The notes beneath the pieces were generated by a model. The model was not told the origin of the DNA, ran no database searches, and was given only the letters and a program-made list of their open reading frames with translations. The position numbers were made by a program, and so were the translations under genes. This document shows, piece by piece, positions 16,203 through 24,719 of a stretch of 64,000 nt of DNA; the first letter of the stretch is position 1; every line of letters starts with the position of its first letter. The stretch spans positions 558,001 through 622,000 of the forward strand of contig NZ_RBDY01000001.1 of assembly GCF_003626575.1 (NCBI RefSeq), written 5' to 3'. The DNA comes from Streptomyces radicis (GTDB lineage Bacteria; Actinomycetota; Actinomycetes; Streptomycetales; Streptomycetaceae).

Positions 16203-17344
16203 GGCGCGACCTCCACCGGCGCGCGCCCGTGCGCTCCCGCCAGCGGGTCGACGACCGTGGCGCACCGCGTCCAGCGGGTCACGACGCGCTCGCCCGGGTG
16301 CGCGATCTCCTCGGGCTCCTCGGCCGGTCGATGGCCCAGCAGGCCGTGCCGCCCGCAGTAGGCGTCGTCGAAGACCGTGCCGACATAGCGCTGCGGGCCG
16401 TCGGGGAAGACGGCGACGATCCGCCGCTCGGGCGGCGAGGTCGCCGCGAGCCAGCGGGCGACCAGGGCGACCGCGCCCACGCTCCACCCGCCGGTGGCGT
16501 AGCGGCGGCGGGCCAGCGCGCGGGCCGCCCACACCGCGTCGGCGGCGGCGACCCAGTGCACCTCGTCGAACAGCGCGTGGTCGACGTTGCGCGGGTGGAT
16601 GCTGCTGCCGAGCCCGCGCATCAGCCGCGGGGCGTCGGGCTGTCCGAAGATCGTGGAGCCGGTCGTGTCGACGCCCACGACCCGCAGCGCGGGGAAGAGG
16701 CCGCGCAGCACCGTGCCGATCCCGGCCGAGTGCCCTCCGGTGCCCACGCTGACCACGAGGGCGTCGATCCGGCCGAGTTGGGCGGCCAGCTCGTGGGCGA
16801 GGGGGCGGTAGGCGGCCACGTTGTCGGGGTTGTGGTACTGGTCGGGGCACCAGGCGCCCGGGTGCGCGGCCAGGATCTCCGCGACGCGGTCGCGCCTCGC
16901 CCGCTGCCAGCCCCCCGACGGGTGGGCGCGGCCGACCCGTCGGACATCGGCGCCGTAGGCCCCGAGCAGGCCGCTCATCAGCGGTTCCATCCCCGGATCC
17001 GTGACAACGGTGACGGGGTGGCCGAACGTGACCCCCGCGAGCGCGAGCCCGAGGCCGAGGGTGCCCGAGGTGGACTCCACGATCCGCGCGCCAGGCGCGA
17101 GTCGGCCGCGTTCACGGGCCGCGGCCACCATGTGGAGCGCGGCGCGGTCCTTGATGCCGCCGGGGTTGTGGCCCTCGAGCTTGGCCCAGAAGCCGCGCCC
17201 GGCCGCGGTGAACGGCTCGCCCACCCACAGCACGGGGGTGTCCCCGACCAGCCCGGCCGGGGTGTGGGCCGGGCGTCCCGCCGAGGTGAGCAACGCGGCC
17301 GGTGAGGGCCCTGACACGGGAATCTTTTCGGAGGGGTAGGACAT
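16199..17344 (-). CDS. PLP-dependent cysteine-synthase-family enzyme
   Basis: A 381-residue fold-type II PLP enzyme. PLP Lys is in [11 protein letters not shown], the Asn/Ser loop in [13 protein letters not shown], and the phosphate loop in [13 protein letters not shown]. It is ~70 residues longer than CysK/CysM, with a C-terminal extension ([16 protein letters not shown]...) and no obvious regulatory domain. The alternative members of this group make non-protein amino acids by beta-replacement. ATG 17344 follows AGGAGAG. With the coupled MFS exporter it may form and export such a compound. Confidence 0.85.
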   Translation of the reverse strand: MSYPSEKIPVSGPSPAALLTSAGRPAHTPAGLVGDTPVLWVGEPFTAAGRGFWAKLEGHNPGGIKDRAALHMVAAARERGRLAPGARIVESTSGTLGLGLALAGVTFGHPVTVVTDPGMEPLMSGLLGAYGADVRRVGRAHPSGGWQRARRDRVAEILAAHPGAWCPDQYHNPDNVAAYRPLAHELAAQLGRIDALVVSVGTGGHSAGIGTVLRGLFPALRVVGVDTTGSTIFGQPDAPRLMRGLGSSIHPRNVDHALFDEVHWVAAADAVWAARALARRRYATGGWSVGAVALVARWLAATSPPERRIVAVFPDGPQRYVGTVFDDAYCGRHGLLGHRPAEEPEEIAHPGERVVTRWTRCATVVDPLAGAHGRAPVEVAP

Positions 17345-17436
17345 GGGGCTCTCCTGACGGTCGCCCATGCCCGTCGGGGAACGCGGGAAGGGCGGGGCGA
17401 CCGGGTGGTGCGCGGATGTGATCGGAACGGCTCGGA

Positions 17437-17463
17437 GGCCGCCGGGCGTTCACCCCGGCGGCC
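17437..17463. terminator. Hairpin downstream of the DUF6153-like gene
   Basis: A perfect 10-bp stem (GGCCGCCGGG / CCCGGCGGCC) with a 7-nt loop lies 9 nt past the stop of the minus-strand gene ending at 17472 and before the promoter of the cysteine-synthase-like gene. Confidence 0.55.
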
Positions 17464-17471
17464 GGTCCCGA

Positions 17472-17897
17472 TCAGGTCCGCCACACCCCCAACGCCGCTC
17501 GGCCCGCGCCGGGATCGGCCGCTCTCCCGCACGCGAACGCGGGGGAGCGCCCCACCGGCGCCTGGCACGCGCCCACGCCCGGAGGAACCGCGAGCGTGGA
17601 CTGTTCGCCGCCTGGCTGCGGGGCGGACGACTCGCGCTCGGCCGGAGCGGCGGGCTCGTCCGCGCCCTCGCAGGCCGCGCCGTGATGGGTGGCGCACCCC
17701 GCGGTCGCCTCGGCCGACCCGCCGGGCGGAAGATGCGCGTGCGCGGGAGCCGCGGACGCCAACGCCAGCGCGTCCACGCGCCCTTGCCCTGCGCCCCCTG
17801 GCCCATGGGCGCACGCCAGCAGGTGCACCACACCGGCCACCACGACGAGCAGCGCCGCCGCGAGCCAGGGCGCACTCCGCCGGGTCCCGCACACCAT
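17472..17897 (-). CDS. Small membrane-anchored His/Cys-containing protein (DUF6153-like)
   Basis: The 141 residues begin with a basic stretch and one hydrophobic helix (APWLAAALLVVVAGVVHLLACAHG), followed by an Ala/Gly-rich extracytoplasmic tail with scattered His and Cys (HAHLPPGG, GCATHHGAACEGAD) and the ending LGVWRT. The layout is that of the DUF6153 group of small actinobacterial membrane proteins; a clearer member lies at 42069-42488. Function is unknown; metal binding by the His/Cys tail is a guess. A TTG at 17909 could extend it by four residues. Confidence 0.55.
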   Translation of the reverse strand: MVCGTRRSAPWLAAALLVVVAGVVHLLACAHGPGGAGQGRVDALALASAAPAHAHLPPGGSAEATAGCATHHGAACEGADEPAAPAERESSAPQPGGEQSTLAVPPGVGACQAPVGRSPAFACGRAADPGAGRAALGVWRT

Positions 17898-17994
17898 CAC
17901 ATGGCCCAACGTACGCGATCGGTCACCCGGCGTTTCCCCGCGACCGGCGCGGGCGTGCCGCCGCGCGGGATGCGATCCCGCGCTGCCCCGCGGG

Positions 17995-18231
17995 GTGCGC
18001 GTGCGGCTGTGGCTGCTGCTCGCCTATCTGGCGATGCCGATCGACCTGGTCCCCGACTTCATTCCCGTCCTCGGCCAGGCGGACGACGCCATCGTGGCCG
18101 CGCTCGTCCTGCGCTCGGTCGTCAGGGCCGCGGGTGAGGAGGCGTTGGAACGCCACTGGCCCGGCACCGCCGACGGGCTCGCCGTCGTGCGTCGGCTGGC
18201 CGGGCTGCCCGCCGCGACCGAGGGGCCATGA
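17995..18231 (+). CDS. DUF1232 (YkvA-like) protein, probably 5'-truncated
   Basis: The 78 residues contain the DUF1232 core RLWLLLAYLAMPIDLVPDFI-PVLGQADDAIVAA and a C-terminal helix (LERHWPGTADGLAVVRRLAGLP). Similarity appears to begin abruptly at DPALPRG (codon at 17974), whereas actinobacterial relatives carry 50-70 more residues upstream with another hydrophobic segment. No good start codon or ribosome site precedes it; GTG 17995 is the best of poor choices. It is either a shortened functional copy or a decaying gene. The family sits in membranes with unknown function. Confidence 0.55.
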   Translation: MRVRLWLLLAYLAMPIDLVPDFIPVLGQADDAIVAALVLRSVVRAAGEEALERHWPGTADGLAVVRRLAGLPAATEGP

Positions 18232-18279
18232 CGTCCCCGCAGGGGGCGGCGTCCCATGGGCTCGCACCCCCGGCGCGCG

Positions 18280-18873
18280 TCACCGCCCGGGCGAAGGGGC
18301 CGAGGTGAGTCGTTCGACGGCGGCGGTGACGAGCGCCGGGTCCTGCGGCTCGGTGTCGAGGGCGCGGTGGATGGTCAGGCCCTCGACGAGCGCGTCCAGC
18401 AGGCGCGCGGTGGTCGGGTCGAAGTGGCGCTCGAGGGCGGCGCGGCTGCGGGTCATCCAGGCGTTGGTCAGCCCGCGGAAGGCGGGCTCGCGGGCGGCGA
18501 GCGTGTAGAGCTCATGGGTCAGGACGAGATCGCGTTGCGTGCCGAAGACGTCGGCGGTGATGAGCGCGACGAGCGCGCGCTTGGCCGCCTCGACGTCCGC
18601 GGCCTCGGACATGCGCCGCTCGAAGTGCTCGATGACGGACGAGGCGAAGCGCGTGAACGCCTCATGGAGCAGCTCGTCCATCCCGGAGAAGTGGTAGGTC
18701 ATCGATCCGAGGGGAACGTCGGCCGCCGCGGCCACCTTGCGGTGCGAGGTGCCCGCGACACCGGACTCGGCGATCACGTCGAGGCACGCGCCGACGATGC
18801 GCTCGCGCCGCTCGGGGTCGCGGCGGCGCGTGCCGCCCGGGGTCCTGCCGTCGGCGCGGGGTGTGTCAGTCAT
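18280..18873 (-). CDS. TetR-family repressor
   Basis: A 197-residue protein. The helix-turn-helix is near residues 22-68 (RRERIVGACLDVIAESG, TSHRKVAAAADVPLGSMTYH-F), with an all-helical ligand domain behind it (LTHELYTLAAREPAFRGL, LLDALVEGLTIHRAL). It is divergent from an MFS exporter across 149 nt that carry two TGTACG-N2-CGTAC(A/G) palindromes, so it very probably represses that exporter and responds to its substrate. Confidence 0.92.
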   Translation of the reverse strand: MTDTPRADGRTPGGTRRRDPERRERIVGACLDVIAESGVAGTSHRKVAAAADVPLGSMTYHFSGMDELLHEAFTRFASSVIEHFERRMSEAADVEAAKRALVALITADVFGTQRDLVLTHELYTLAAREPAFRGLTNAWMTRSRAALERHFDPTTARLLDALVEGLTIHRALDTEPQDPALVTAAVERLTSAPSPGR

Positions 18874-18985
18874 GATCGCCCTGGATCGCTCGGGTGGGTT
18901 CGGGGTGTCACGGTCCACATCGTCGCGGAGGCCGCGGGGGGCGTGCGCGCCCGGGGTGGGCGCCCGCGGTGCGCGGCTCGCGCGG

Positions 18986-19021
18986 TGTACGTTCGTACAT
19001 ATCCGAGTGTACGCTCGTACG
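18986..19021. promoter_or_regulatory. Twin TetR operators
   Basis: TGTACGTTCGTACA (18986-18999) is a 14-bp near-perfect palindrome. TGTACGCTCGTACG (19008-19021) repeats it 22 bp downstream, two helical turns away. The second copy ends 1 nt before the MFS start codon, so a bound repressor would cover the start itself. Confidence 0.75.
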
Positions 19022-19022
19022 C

Positions 19023-20306
19023 ATGACGAGCGATGCGCGGGACCGCCCTTCCCCGGTGGAGCGGCGGGCCAGGGCCGCGGTGGCGGCACTCTTCCTGACC
19101 AACGGGGCGCTGCTCGCCAACCTGGTCCCGAGATTCCCCCAGATCAAGGCCGACCTGGGCATGGACACCACCGTCTACGGGCTGACCGTGGCGGCCTTCC
19201 CGGCCGGCGCGATCGCGGCGGGGCTCGCGGCGGCGATCGTGATCCGGCGGTTCGGCTCGGCGCGGTCCGCGGTGGCGGGCACGGCGCTGACCGGCCTCGG
19301 CCTGCTGACGGCGGCCCTCGCGCCGTCATCGGCCGCGTTCGCCGCCGCCCTGTTCGCGGCCGGGGCGATGGACGCGATCACCGATGTCGCGCAGAACGCC
19401 CACGGCCTGCGGGTGCAACGCCGCTACGGCCGTTCGATCATCAACTCCTTCCACGCGGTCTGGTCGATCGGCGCCGTGCTCGGCGGCTCGATGGCCGCGG
19501 GCGCCATCGCCCTGGACGTGCCGCCCGACGCGCACCTGGGGATCGCCGCCGCGCTGTTCTCGCTCGTCTCCTTCGTGGCGCTCCGGTTCTGCCTGCCCGG
19601 CCGCGACGACGAGCCGGTCGGCGACCCCGCCCCCGGCGACGAGGGCCCGCGCGCGCCGCGGGGCTCCGCCGTCACACCGGGGGTCGTCCTCCTCGTCGCC
19701 GCGCTGGTCCTCATCGCGATCGGCGGCACGATCGTGGAGGACGCCGGGAGCTCGTGGGCGACCCTCTACCTCTCGGCCGACCTGCGCGCCGCCACGGCCC
19801 TGGCCGCGACCGGGTACATCGCCCTGGTGGGCGCCCAGTTCGTCGGCCGACTGATCGGCGACCGGCTGGTGGACCGGTTCGGGCAACGCGCCGTCGCCCG
19901 GGCCGGGGGACTGGTCGTCGCCGCTGGCATGGGGCTGGCCCTCGCCCTTCCGACGGTCCCCGGCACCATCGCCGGGTTCGCGGCCGCGGGCCTCGGCGTG
20001 GCCACGCTCGTGCCCGCCGCGATGCACGAGGCCGACCGGCTGCCGGGGCTGCGGGCCGGGACCGGTCTGACGCTCGTCTCGTGGCTGATGCGCCTGGGGT
20101 TCCTGCTCTCACCCCCGCTGGTCGGCCTGGTCGCCGACTCCGCGGGGCTGCGCGCCGGTCTCCTGGTCGTCCCCGCCGCGGGCGTCCTGGTCGTCGTCCT
20201 CGCCGGGGTGCTCCCCCCGCGACACCGCCCCAGGGCCCAGGAGCCCGACCCCCGCCCGCGAAAGGAGGCCGCTTCCGCGGGGGGATCTGAGAGTGCCTCC
20301 CGCTGA
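19023..20306 (+). CDS. MFS transporter controlled by the divergent TetR
   Basis: A 427-residue, 12-helix major facilitator (LVPRFPQIKADLGMDTTVYG, MDAITDVAQNAHGLRVQRRYG, NSFHAVWSIGAVLGGSMAAG). The sequence style matches the YbjJ-like or sugar/drug MFS subgroup with a helix-4/5 signature DxxxNAxG. ATG 19023 has no Shine-Dalgarno sequence and abuts an operator, so the transcript may be leaderless. It should export a toxic or signalling compound sensed by the TetR. The charged C-terminal tail (about 30 residues) is not conserved in kind. Confidence 0.9.
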   Translation: MTSDARDRPSPVERRARAAVAALFLTNGALLANLVPRFPQIKADLGMDTTVYGLTVAAFPAGAIAAGLAAAIVIRRFGSARSAVAGTALTGLGLLTAALAPSSAAFAAALFAAGAMDAITDVAQNAHGLRVQRRYGRSIINSFHAVWSIGAVLGGSMAAGAIALDVPPDAHLGIAAALFSLVSFVALRFCLPGRDDEPVGDPAPGDEGPRAPRGSAVTPGVVLLVAALVLIAIGGTIVEDAGSSWATLYLSADLRAATALAATGYIALVGAQFVGRLIGDRLVDRFGQRAVARAGGLVVAAGMGLALALPTVPGTIAGFAAAGLGVATLVPAAMHEADRLPGLRAGTGLTLVSWLMRLGFLLSPPLVGLVADSAGLRAGLLVVPAAGVLVVVLAGVLPPRHRPRAQEPDPRPRKEAASAGGSESASR

Positions 20307-20393
20307 GGGGGGTGGCGGTGGTTCGCTGGAACGCGTCGGGGCGGTCCGCCCCGTCCCCGCAACGTCCCACCACGTCTCGCACCAGAGGAACCG

Positions 20394-21440
20394 ATGACTC
20401 TCGTACGTGCCCGCGCCGCGATCTCCGCGACGGACCCCCTCGCCCCCTTGACGATCGAACGGCGCGACGTGGGGCCCGGGGATGTGCTCATAGAGATCGC
20501 CTGGGCCGGGATCTGCCACTCCGACATCCACACCGTCCGCGGCGACTGGGGGCAGGTGACCTACCCCCTCACCGTGGGGCACGAGATCGTCGGCGTCGTC
20601 GCCCAGGTCGGCGCTGAGGTCACCCGCCACCGGGTCGGCGACCGCGTCGGCGTGGGCTGCATGGTCGACTCGTGCCGCCGCTGTGCCAACTGCCTGGCGG
20701 GCCACGAGCAGTACTGCCTCGAGGGGTTCACCGACACCTACAACGGCGTCGACCGCGACGGCGGCGTCACCCAGGGCGGCTACTCGACACACATCGTCGT
20801 CGACGAGCACTTCGTGCTGCGCGTCCCCGAGGCGCTGCCGTTCGAGAAGGCCGCCCCGCTGCTGTGCGCGGGCATCACCACCTACTCGCCGCTGCGGCAC
20901 TGGAACGCCGGGCCCGGCACCAAGGTCGCCGTCGTCGGCATGGGCGGCCTCGGCCACATGGCCGTCAAGCTCGCCCGCGCCCTGGGCGCCGAGGTGACCG
21001 TGCTCTCCCGCACCCTGGACAAGCGGGACGACGGCCTCCGCCTCGGCGCGCACCACTACCGGGCCACGAGCGACCCGGCGACGTTCGACGAGCTGGCGAA
21101 CACGTTCGACCTCATCCTGAACACCGTCAGCGCCCCGATCGACCTGGACGCCCATCTGCGGCTGCTGACGCTGCACGGCACGATCGTGAGCGTCGGGGCC
21201 CCGCCCGAGCCGGTCCGGGCGACGCTGTTCACCCTCTTCGACAACCGCCGCTCCTTCGCGGGCTCCAAGATCGGTGGCATCGCCGAGACCCAGGAGATGC
21301 TCGACTTCTGCGCCGAGCACGGCATCGCCCCCGACGTCGAGATCGTCCGCGCCGACCAGATCGACGAGGCGTGGGAGCGGGTGCTGGCCGCCGACGTCCG
21401 CTACCGGTTCGTCATCGACATCTCCACGCTCGCGGCGTAG
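20394..21440 (+). CDS. Zinc-dependent NAD(P)H alcohol dehydrogenase (YahK/CAD-type MDR)
   Basis: A 348-residue medium-chain dehydrogenase. Catalytic zinc ligands are in [15 protein letters not shown] and CAGITTYSP. The structural zinc set is Cys-rich CRRCANC followed by EQYC. The cofactor loop is [32 protein letters not shown] is typical of the cinnamyl-alcohol-dehydrogenase/YahK group, which reduces a broad range of aldehydes with NADPH; Ser at LSRT after the Rossmann strand agrees with NADP(H). It precedes an MmyB-type regulator by 74 nt on the same strand, an arrangement seen where the regulator controls the dehydrogenase. Confidence 0.92.
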   Translation: MTLVRARAAISATDPLAPLTIERRDVGPGDVLIEIAWAGICHSDIHTVRGDWGQVTYPLTVGHEIVGVVAQVGAEVTRHRVGDRVGVGCMVDSCRRCANCLAGHEQYCLEGFTDTYNGVDRDGGVTQGGYSTHIVVDEHFVLRVPEALPFEKAAPLLCAGITTYSPLRHWNAGPGTKVAVVGMGGLGHMAVKLARALGAEVTVLSRTLDKRDDGLRLGAHHYRATSDPATFDELANTFDLILNTVSAPIDLDAHLRLLTLHGTIVSVGAPPEPVRATLFTLFDNRRSFAGSKIGGIAETQEMLDFCAEHGIAPDVEIVRADQIDEAWERVLAADVRYRFVIDISTLAA

Positions 21441-21514
21441 CCGGGCCCGTCGAACGACCGGGGGGCCCGGGGAGGGCCTCCCGGCCGGGCGCGCGGTGGT
21501 CTTACCGTGGGGGC

Positions 21515-22384
21515 ATGGGCTCGAAGGATGAGGTGAGGGAGTTCTTGATCTCTCGGCGTGCGCTGGTCACGCCCGAGCAGGTGGGTCTTCCGTACGGGGG
21601 CGGGGAGCGGCGTGTGCCGGGCCTGCGGCGTGAGGAGGTGGCCCTGCTGGCCGGTGTGAGCGTCGACTACTACACACGGCTGGAGCGTGGCGGCATCCGT
21701 GGGGCGTCGGAGAGCGTGCTGAACGCGATCGCTCGTGCGCTGCGGCTGAACGACGTCGAGCGTGAGTACCTGTTCGATCTGGCCCGGGGCGTTCCGTTCG
21801 GGGCGTCGTCGCGTGCGGTCGAGCCGGGGGTGCGGTCGGTGCGTGCGTCGGTGCGGCGGGTGTTGGATCACCTGACGGTTCCGGCGATCGTGCACGACGC
21901 GAACCAGGACCTTGTCGCGGCCAACGCGCTGGGCCGGGCCCTGTACGCGCCGCACTTCGACACGGAGGGGACGCCGAATGTCGCGCGGTTCATCTTTCTC
22001 GACCCTCGTGCCCGGGAGTACTACGTCGACTGGCCGCTGGCCCGCCGCACCACCGCGGCGATGATGCGTCTCGAGGCGGGGCGCGATCCGCTCAACGCCC
22101 GGCTGACCGCGGTGGTCGGCGAGCTCTCCACGCGGAGCCTGCACTTCCGCGCGGACTGGGCGGGGCACGACGTTCACGAGCATCGCACCGGTGTGAAGTC
22201 GTTCCGGCATCCGGAGGTGGGCCTGATCGAGGTCGCGTTCGACGTGTTCGCGATGCCGGGGGAGAGCGGGCTCCAGATCGTGACCTACAGCGTTCCGCCG
22301 GAGTCGGACTCGGCGGACGCGTTCGCGCTGCTGGCCGACCTGGCCGCCACCCGGCGGAGTGCGGAGTCTTCGCGGAGGAGCTGA
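21515..22384 (+). CDS. XRE-type regulator with MmyB-like ligand domain
   Basis: A 289-residue protein. Residues 10-85 are a helix-turn-helix (PGLRREEVALLAGVSVDYYT, RLERGGIRGASESVLNAIAR). Residues 105-275 are the MmyB-like C-domain (TVPAIVHDANQDLVAANALG, FLDPRAREYYVDW, VGELSTRSLHFRADW, HPEVGLIEVAF). The family binds fatty-acid-like ligands and regulates oxidoreductases. Third codon positions use T more often than neighbours (CGT, GGT, GTT are common), suggesting a different origin. It lies 74 nt after the alcohol dehydrogenase, its likely target. Confidence 0.92.
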   Translation: MGSKDEVREFLISRRALVTPEQVGLPYGGGERRVPGLRREEVALLAGVSVDYYTRLERGGIRGASESVLNAIARALRLNDVEREYLFDLARGVPFGASSRAVEPGVRSVRASVRRVLDHLTVPAIVHDANQDLVAANALGRALYAPHFDTEGTPNVARFIFLDPRAREYYVDWPLARRTTAAMMRLEAGRDPLNARLTAVVGELSTRSLHFRADWAGHDVHEHRTGVKSFRHPEVGLIEVAFDVFAMPGESGLQIVTYSVPPESDSADAFALLADLAATRRSAESSRRS

Positions 22385-22405
22385 CCACGGCCCACGGCCC
22401 CGGGC

Positions 22406-23398
22406 CTACTCCGGGGCGGGTTCGGGCTGGAGCACCTCGCCCGTGAACGCGTCGAGCGGCGCCCGTTCCCCGAGGGGGCGCTCCAGCTCGACCGTCTGCC
22501 ACACGGGGCGCACCTCGGTGGTGCACACCCTGTCAGGTGGCCCCGGGACGGCCGACGCGGCGATGACGACGCTCGCGTCCGTCTCCAGCACGTCGAAGTC
22601 CCGGCCGTCGCAGCCCCCTCTCAGCCACCTGACGGTGACGCTCAGGCCGTCCTCGCTCAGGGGCCCCAGCGCCCCCACCCCCTGCAACTCGCCCTCGCCG
22701 CCGTTCCCGTCTTCGTCGTCCACCGGGTCGACGGGCGCGGCCGGTGGCTCGGGGAGGGCGACGGCCGCGTGCCGCAGCGGGGTGTCGTAGCCGTCGAGCG
22801 TGAAGAGCCAGGCGGGGACCTGGGCCGGTCCCCGGCTCGTGCGCAGCCGCATCTCGCCACGCTCGACGCCGGTCACCTCCAACGCGTGGACGTCGGTGGA
22901 GCCGTCGGCGATCCCACTGTCCATCGCCCCGAAGGCAGCGGCGGCCGACATCAGCGGCACGGTCCCCGATTCCCCGTTCTCCCACCGGATCGAGCCGTCC
23001 GCCGCCTCGTCGGGCAGCGACGTCGACGCCCTGACGCTGCCGTTCTCGAACGCCCGCACGTCGGAGTCGTCGCGCAGGCCGCCCTCGGGCAGCTGGACGA
23101 CGGAGTCGAGCGGGTGGAACTCCTCCGCCCACCGGCGCGCCGCGTCCGATCCCTCCCACGCGCCCGCCACGGCGCACAGGCGCGCCATGCGGTCGTGCCG
23201 GGCGTCGGGCTCGGGCGGGCACGGGCCGACGTCAGGGCCCCGGCTCGGCTCGGGCCCCGGCTCCCGCCCCGCCTCCGGGTCCGCGCCGCAGCCCATGACC
23301 CCGGCGATGAGGACCCCCGCGACGAGCAGCCCCGTCGCCTGGCGCCTGCCCCACCCGCCCCGACTTCCCCACTCCGCCCGCGGGTTCCGGATACGCAT
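22406..23398 (-). CDS. Lipoprotein of unknown function
   Basis: A 330-residue predicted lipoprotein: a basic N-terminus, the hydrophobic ATGLLVAGVLIAGVMGC with lipidation Cys near residue 37, and a Pro/Glu/Asp-rich linker. The mature part has paired Cys (GPCPPEP..., RLCAVAG, RGGCDGRDFDV, RVCTTEV), suggesting disulfides, and mixed beta-strand character. The C-terminal third (LSVTVRWLRGGC...VWQTVELERPLGE) resembles secreted beta-sandwich proteins. No enzyme motif was found and no family recognised. It stands alone, convergent with the MmyB regulator. Confidence 0.75.
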   Translation of the reverse strand: MRIRNPRAEWGSRGGWGRRQATGLLVAGVLIAGVMGCGADPEAGREPGPEPSRGPDVGPCPPEPDARHDRMARLCAVAGAWEGSDAARRWAEEFHPLDSVVQLPEGGLRDDSDVRAFENGSVRASTSLPDEAADGSIRWENGESGTVPLMSAAAAFGAMDSGIADGSTDVHALEVTGVERGEMRLRTSRGPAQVPAWLFTLDGYDTPLRHAAVALPEPPAAPVDPVDDEDGNGGEGELQGVGALGPLSEDGLSVTVRWLRGGCDGRDFDVLETDASVVIAASAVPGPPDRVCTTEVRPVWQTVELERPLGERAPLDAFTGEVLQPEPAPE

Positions 23399-23419
23399 GA
23401 CCCTCTGACGGAGGAGCGG

Positions 23420-23947
23420 TCACGCCGGTTCCCGCCCCGGCCCCCGCTCGCCCCCGCCCCCGGCTCCGTGGGCGGCCGTCCAGGTGCGCCGGACATGGCG
23501 CGTGTTGGGCAGCTCGGGGTGGTCGAGGAGCCGGAGCGCGTAACCGGCGTGGCGCCGGGCCCGGGGGGCGTCGGTCCGCGCTCTCGACGAGGGAAGACCC
23601 GCCCATGACCTGATGTCCCCGGGCGGGCGGTTCCACAACGCGTCGGGCGGCAGGAACCTGCCCGTGGCCACGCGCCGCGCGAACGCCTCGCGGACGGCCG
23701 GATTCCGGTAATCCGAACGCGTCTCGAGCAGCGCCGCGTTGAACCGCCGCGCGGCTTCCCCGAAACGCGCACGCCCCTCGGCCAGGCGTGCCGGCGCCGC
23801 GGCCCTGACGGCGGGTTCGTCCGCGACGAGCCCGAACGCCCAGCCCAGCCGCGCGTCCCACTCGGCGCCATGGGCGGGCCCGGCGGGGAAACCCGATTGC
23901 CGCGCCCGCGCGCCGTGGTGAGACTGGGTGACCGTGCTGACGCCCAC
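23420..23947 (-). CDS. Unknown helical protein with unclear start
   Basis: The reading frame to the stop at 23420 has natural composition (LGWAFGLVADEPAVRAAAP, RFGEAARRFNAALLETRSDY, VREAFARRVATGRFLPPDAL, HAGYALRLLDHPELPNTRHV). No ATG lies near the apparent N-terminus. The first usable codon is GTG 23947, inside the divergent oxygenase gene. Either it uses that overlapping start, or it is a 5'-truncated remnant. I do not recognise the family; the ending is a low-complexity Gly/Glu tail. Confidence 0.4.
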   Translation of the reverse strand: MGVSTVTQSHHGARARQSGFPAGPAHGAEWDARLGWAFGLVADEPAVRAAAPARLAEGRARFGEAARRFNAALLETRSDYRNPAVREAFARRVATGRFLPPDALWNRPPGDIRSWAGLPSSRARTDAPRARRHAGYALRLLDHPELPNTRHVRRTWTAAHGAGGGGERGPGREPA

Positions 23948-24710
23948 GGAGATCGAGGAGTTCGTCGACAACGGCTTCGTCCGGGTCGCCGGAGCCGTGC
24001 CGCCCGATGTCGCCGACCGGTGCAGGGGCGAGCTGTGGGAGGCGACCGGCCTCGACCCGGACGACCCGGCGACCTGGACCGAGCCGGTGATCCGGCTCGG
24101 CGGCTTCGCCACCCCGCCCTTCCGCGCCGCGGCCAACACCCCGGTGCTGCACGAGGCGTTCGACCAGCTGGTGGGCGAGGGGCGGTGGCGGGCGCCAGGG
24201 GGGCTGGGGACGTTTCCCGTCCGCTTCCCCAGCGACAAGGAGCCGGGCGACGACGGCTGGCACCTGGAGGCCAGCTTCGCGGGCGACGAGGGCGAGGGCC
24301 GGGTCAACGTGCGCTCGCGCGGGCGGGCGCTGCTGATGCTGTTCCTCTTCTCCGACGTCGGCCCTGCCGACGCGCCGACGCGGGTCCGCGTCGGCTCGCA
24401 CCGGGACGTGCCGCCGCTGCTCGCGGGCGCGGGCGAGAAGGGGCGGGAGTGGTTCGAGCTGTGCGGCGACGCGGTGGCCGCGAGCGAGGGGCGTCCCGAG
24501 GCCACGGCGACGGGCCGCCGCGGGGACGTGTACCTGTGCCATCCGTTCCTGGTCCACGCGGCCCAGCCGCACCGCGGCACGGTGCCCCGGTTCATGGCCC
24601 AGCCCCCGCTCGTCCCCACCGCCCCGCTCGCCCTCGACACCACGACGCCGACCCCGGTCGCCCGCCCGATCATCGAGGCCCTGGGAGCGGCGGGCCCGGA
24701 TGCCCCATGA
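23928..24710 (+). CDS. PhyH-like Fe(II)/2-oxoglutarate oxygenase family protein
   Basis: A 260-residue protein starting at GTG 23928. It opens with LTPTEIEEFVDNGFVRVAGAVP, the classic phytanoyl-CoA dioxygenase start. The iron facial triad would need His-x-Asp/Glu and a distal His. HLEASF near residue 107 gives His-x-Glu, and DVYLCHPFLVHAAQPHRG gives the distal His. The oxoglutarate Arg may be the later PRFMAQP. Its small-molecule substrate is unknown. The N-terminus overlaps the uncertain divergent gene by 20 nt, and the stop is 9 nt from the convergent alginate-lyase-like gene. Confidence 0.8.
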   Translation: MTVLTPTEIEEFVDNGFVRVAGAVPPDVADRCRGELWEATGLDPDDPATWTEPVIRLGGFATPPFRAAANTPVLHEAFDQLVGEGRWRAPGGLGTFPVRFPSDKEPGDDGWHLEASFAGDEGEGRVNVRSRGRALLMLFLFSDVGPADAPTRVRVGSHRDVPPLLAGAGEKGREWFELCGDAVAASEGRPEATATGRRGDVYLCHPFLVHAAQPHRGTVPRFMAQPPLVPTAPLALDTTTPTPVARPIIEALGAAGPDAP

Positions 24711-24719
24711 AGGGACGGC

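Noticed and set aside
17345..17436. Cysteine-attenuation leader before the cysteine-synthase-like gene
   Set aside because: No short reading frame with Cys codons and no terminator/antiterminator pair was found. The only hairpin belongs to the upstream gene's end.
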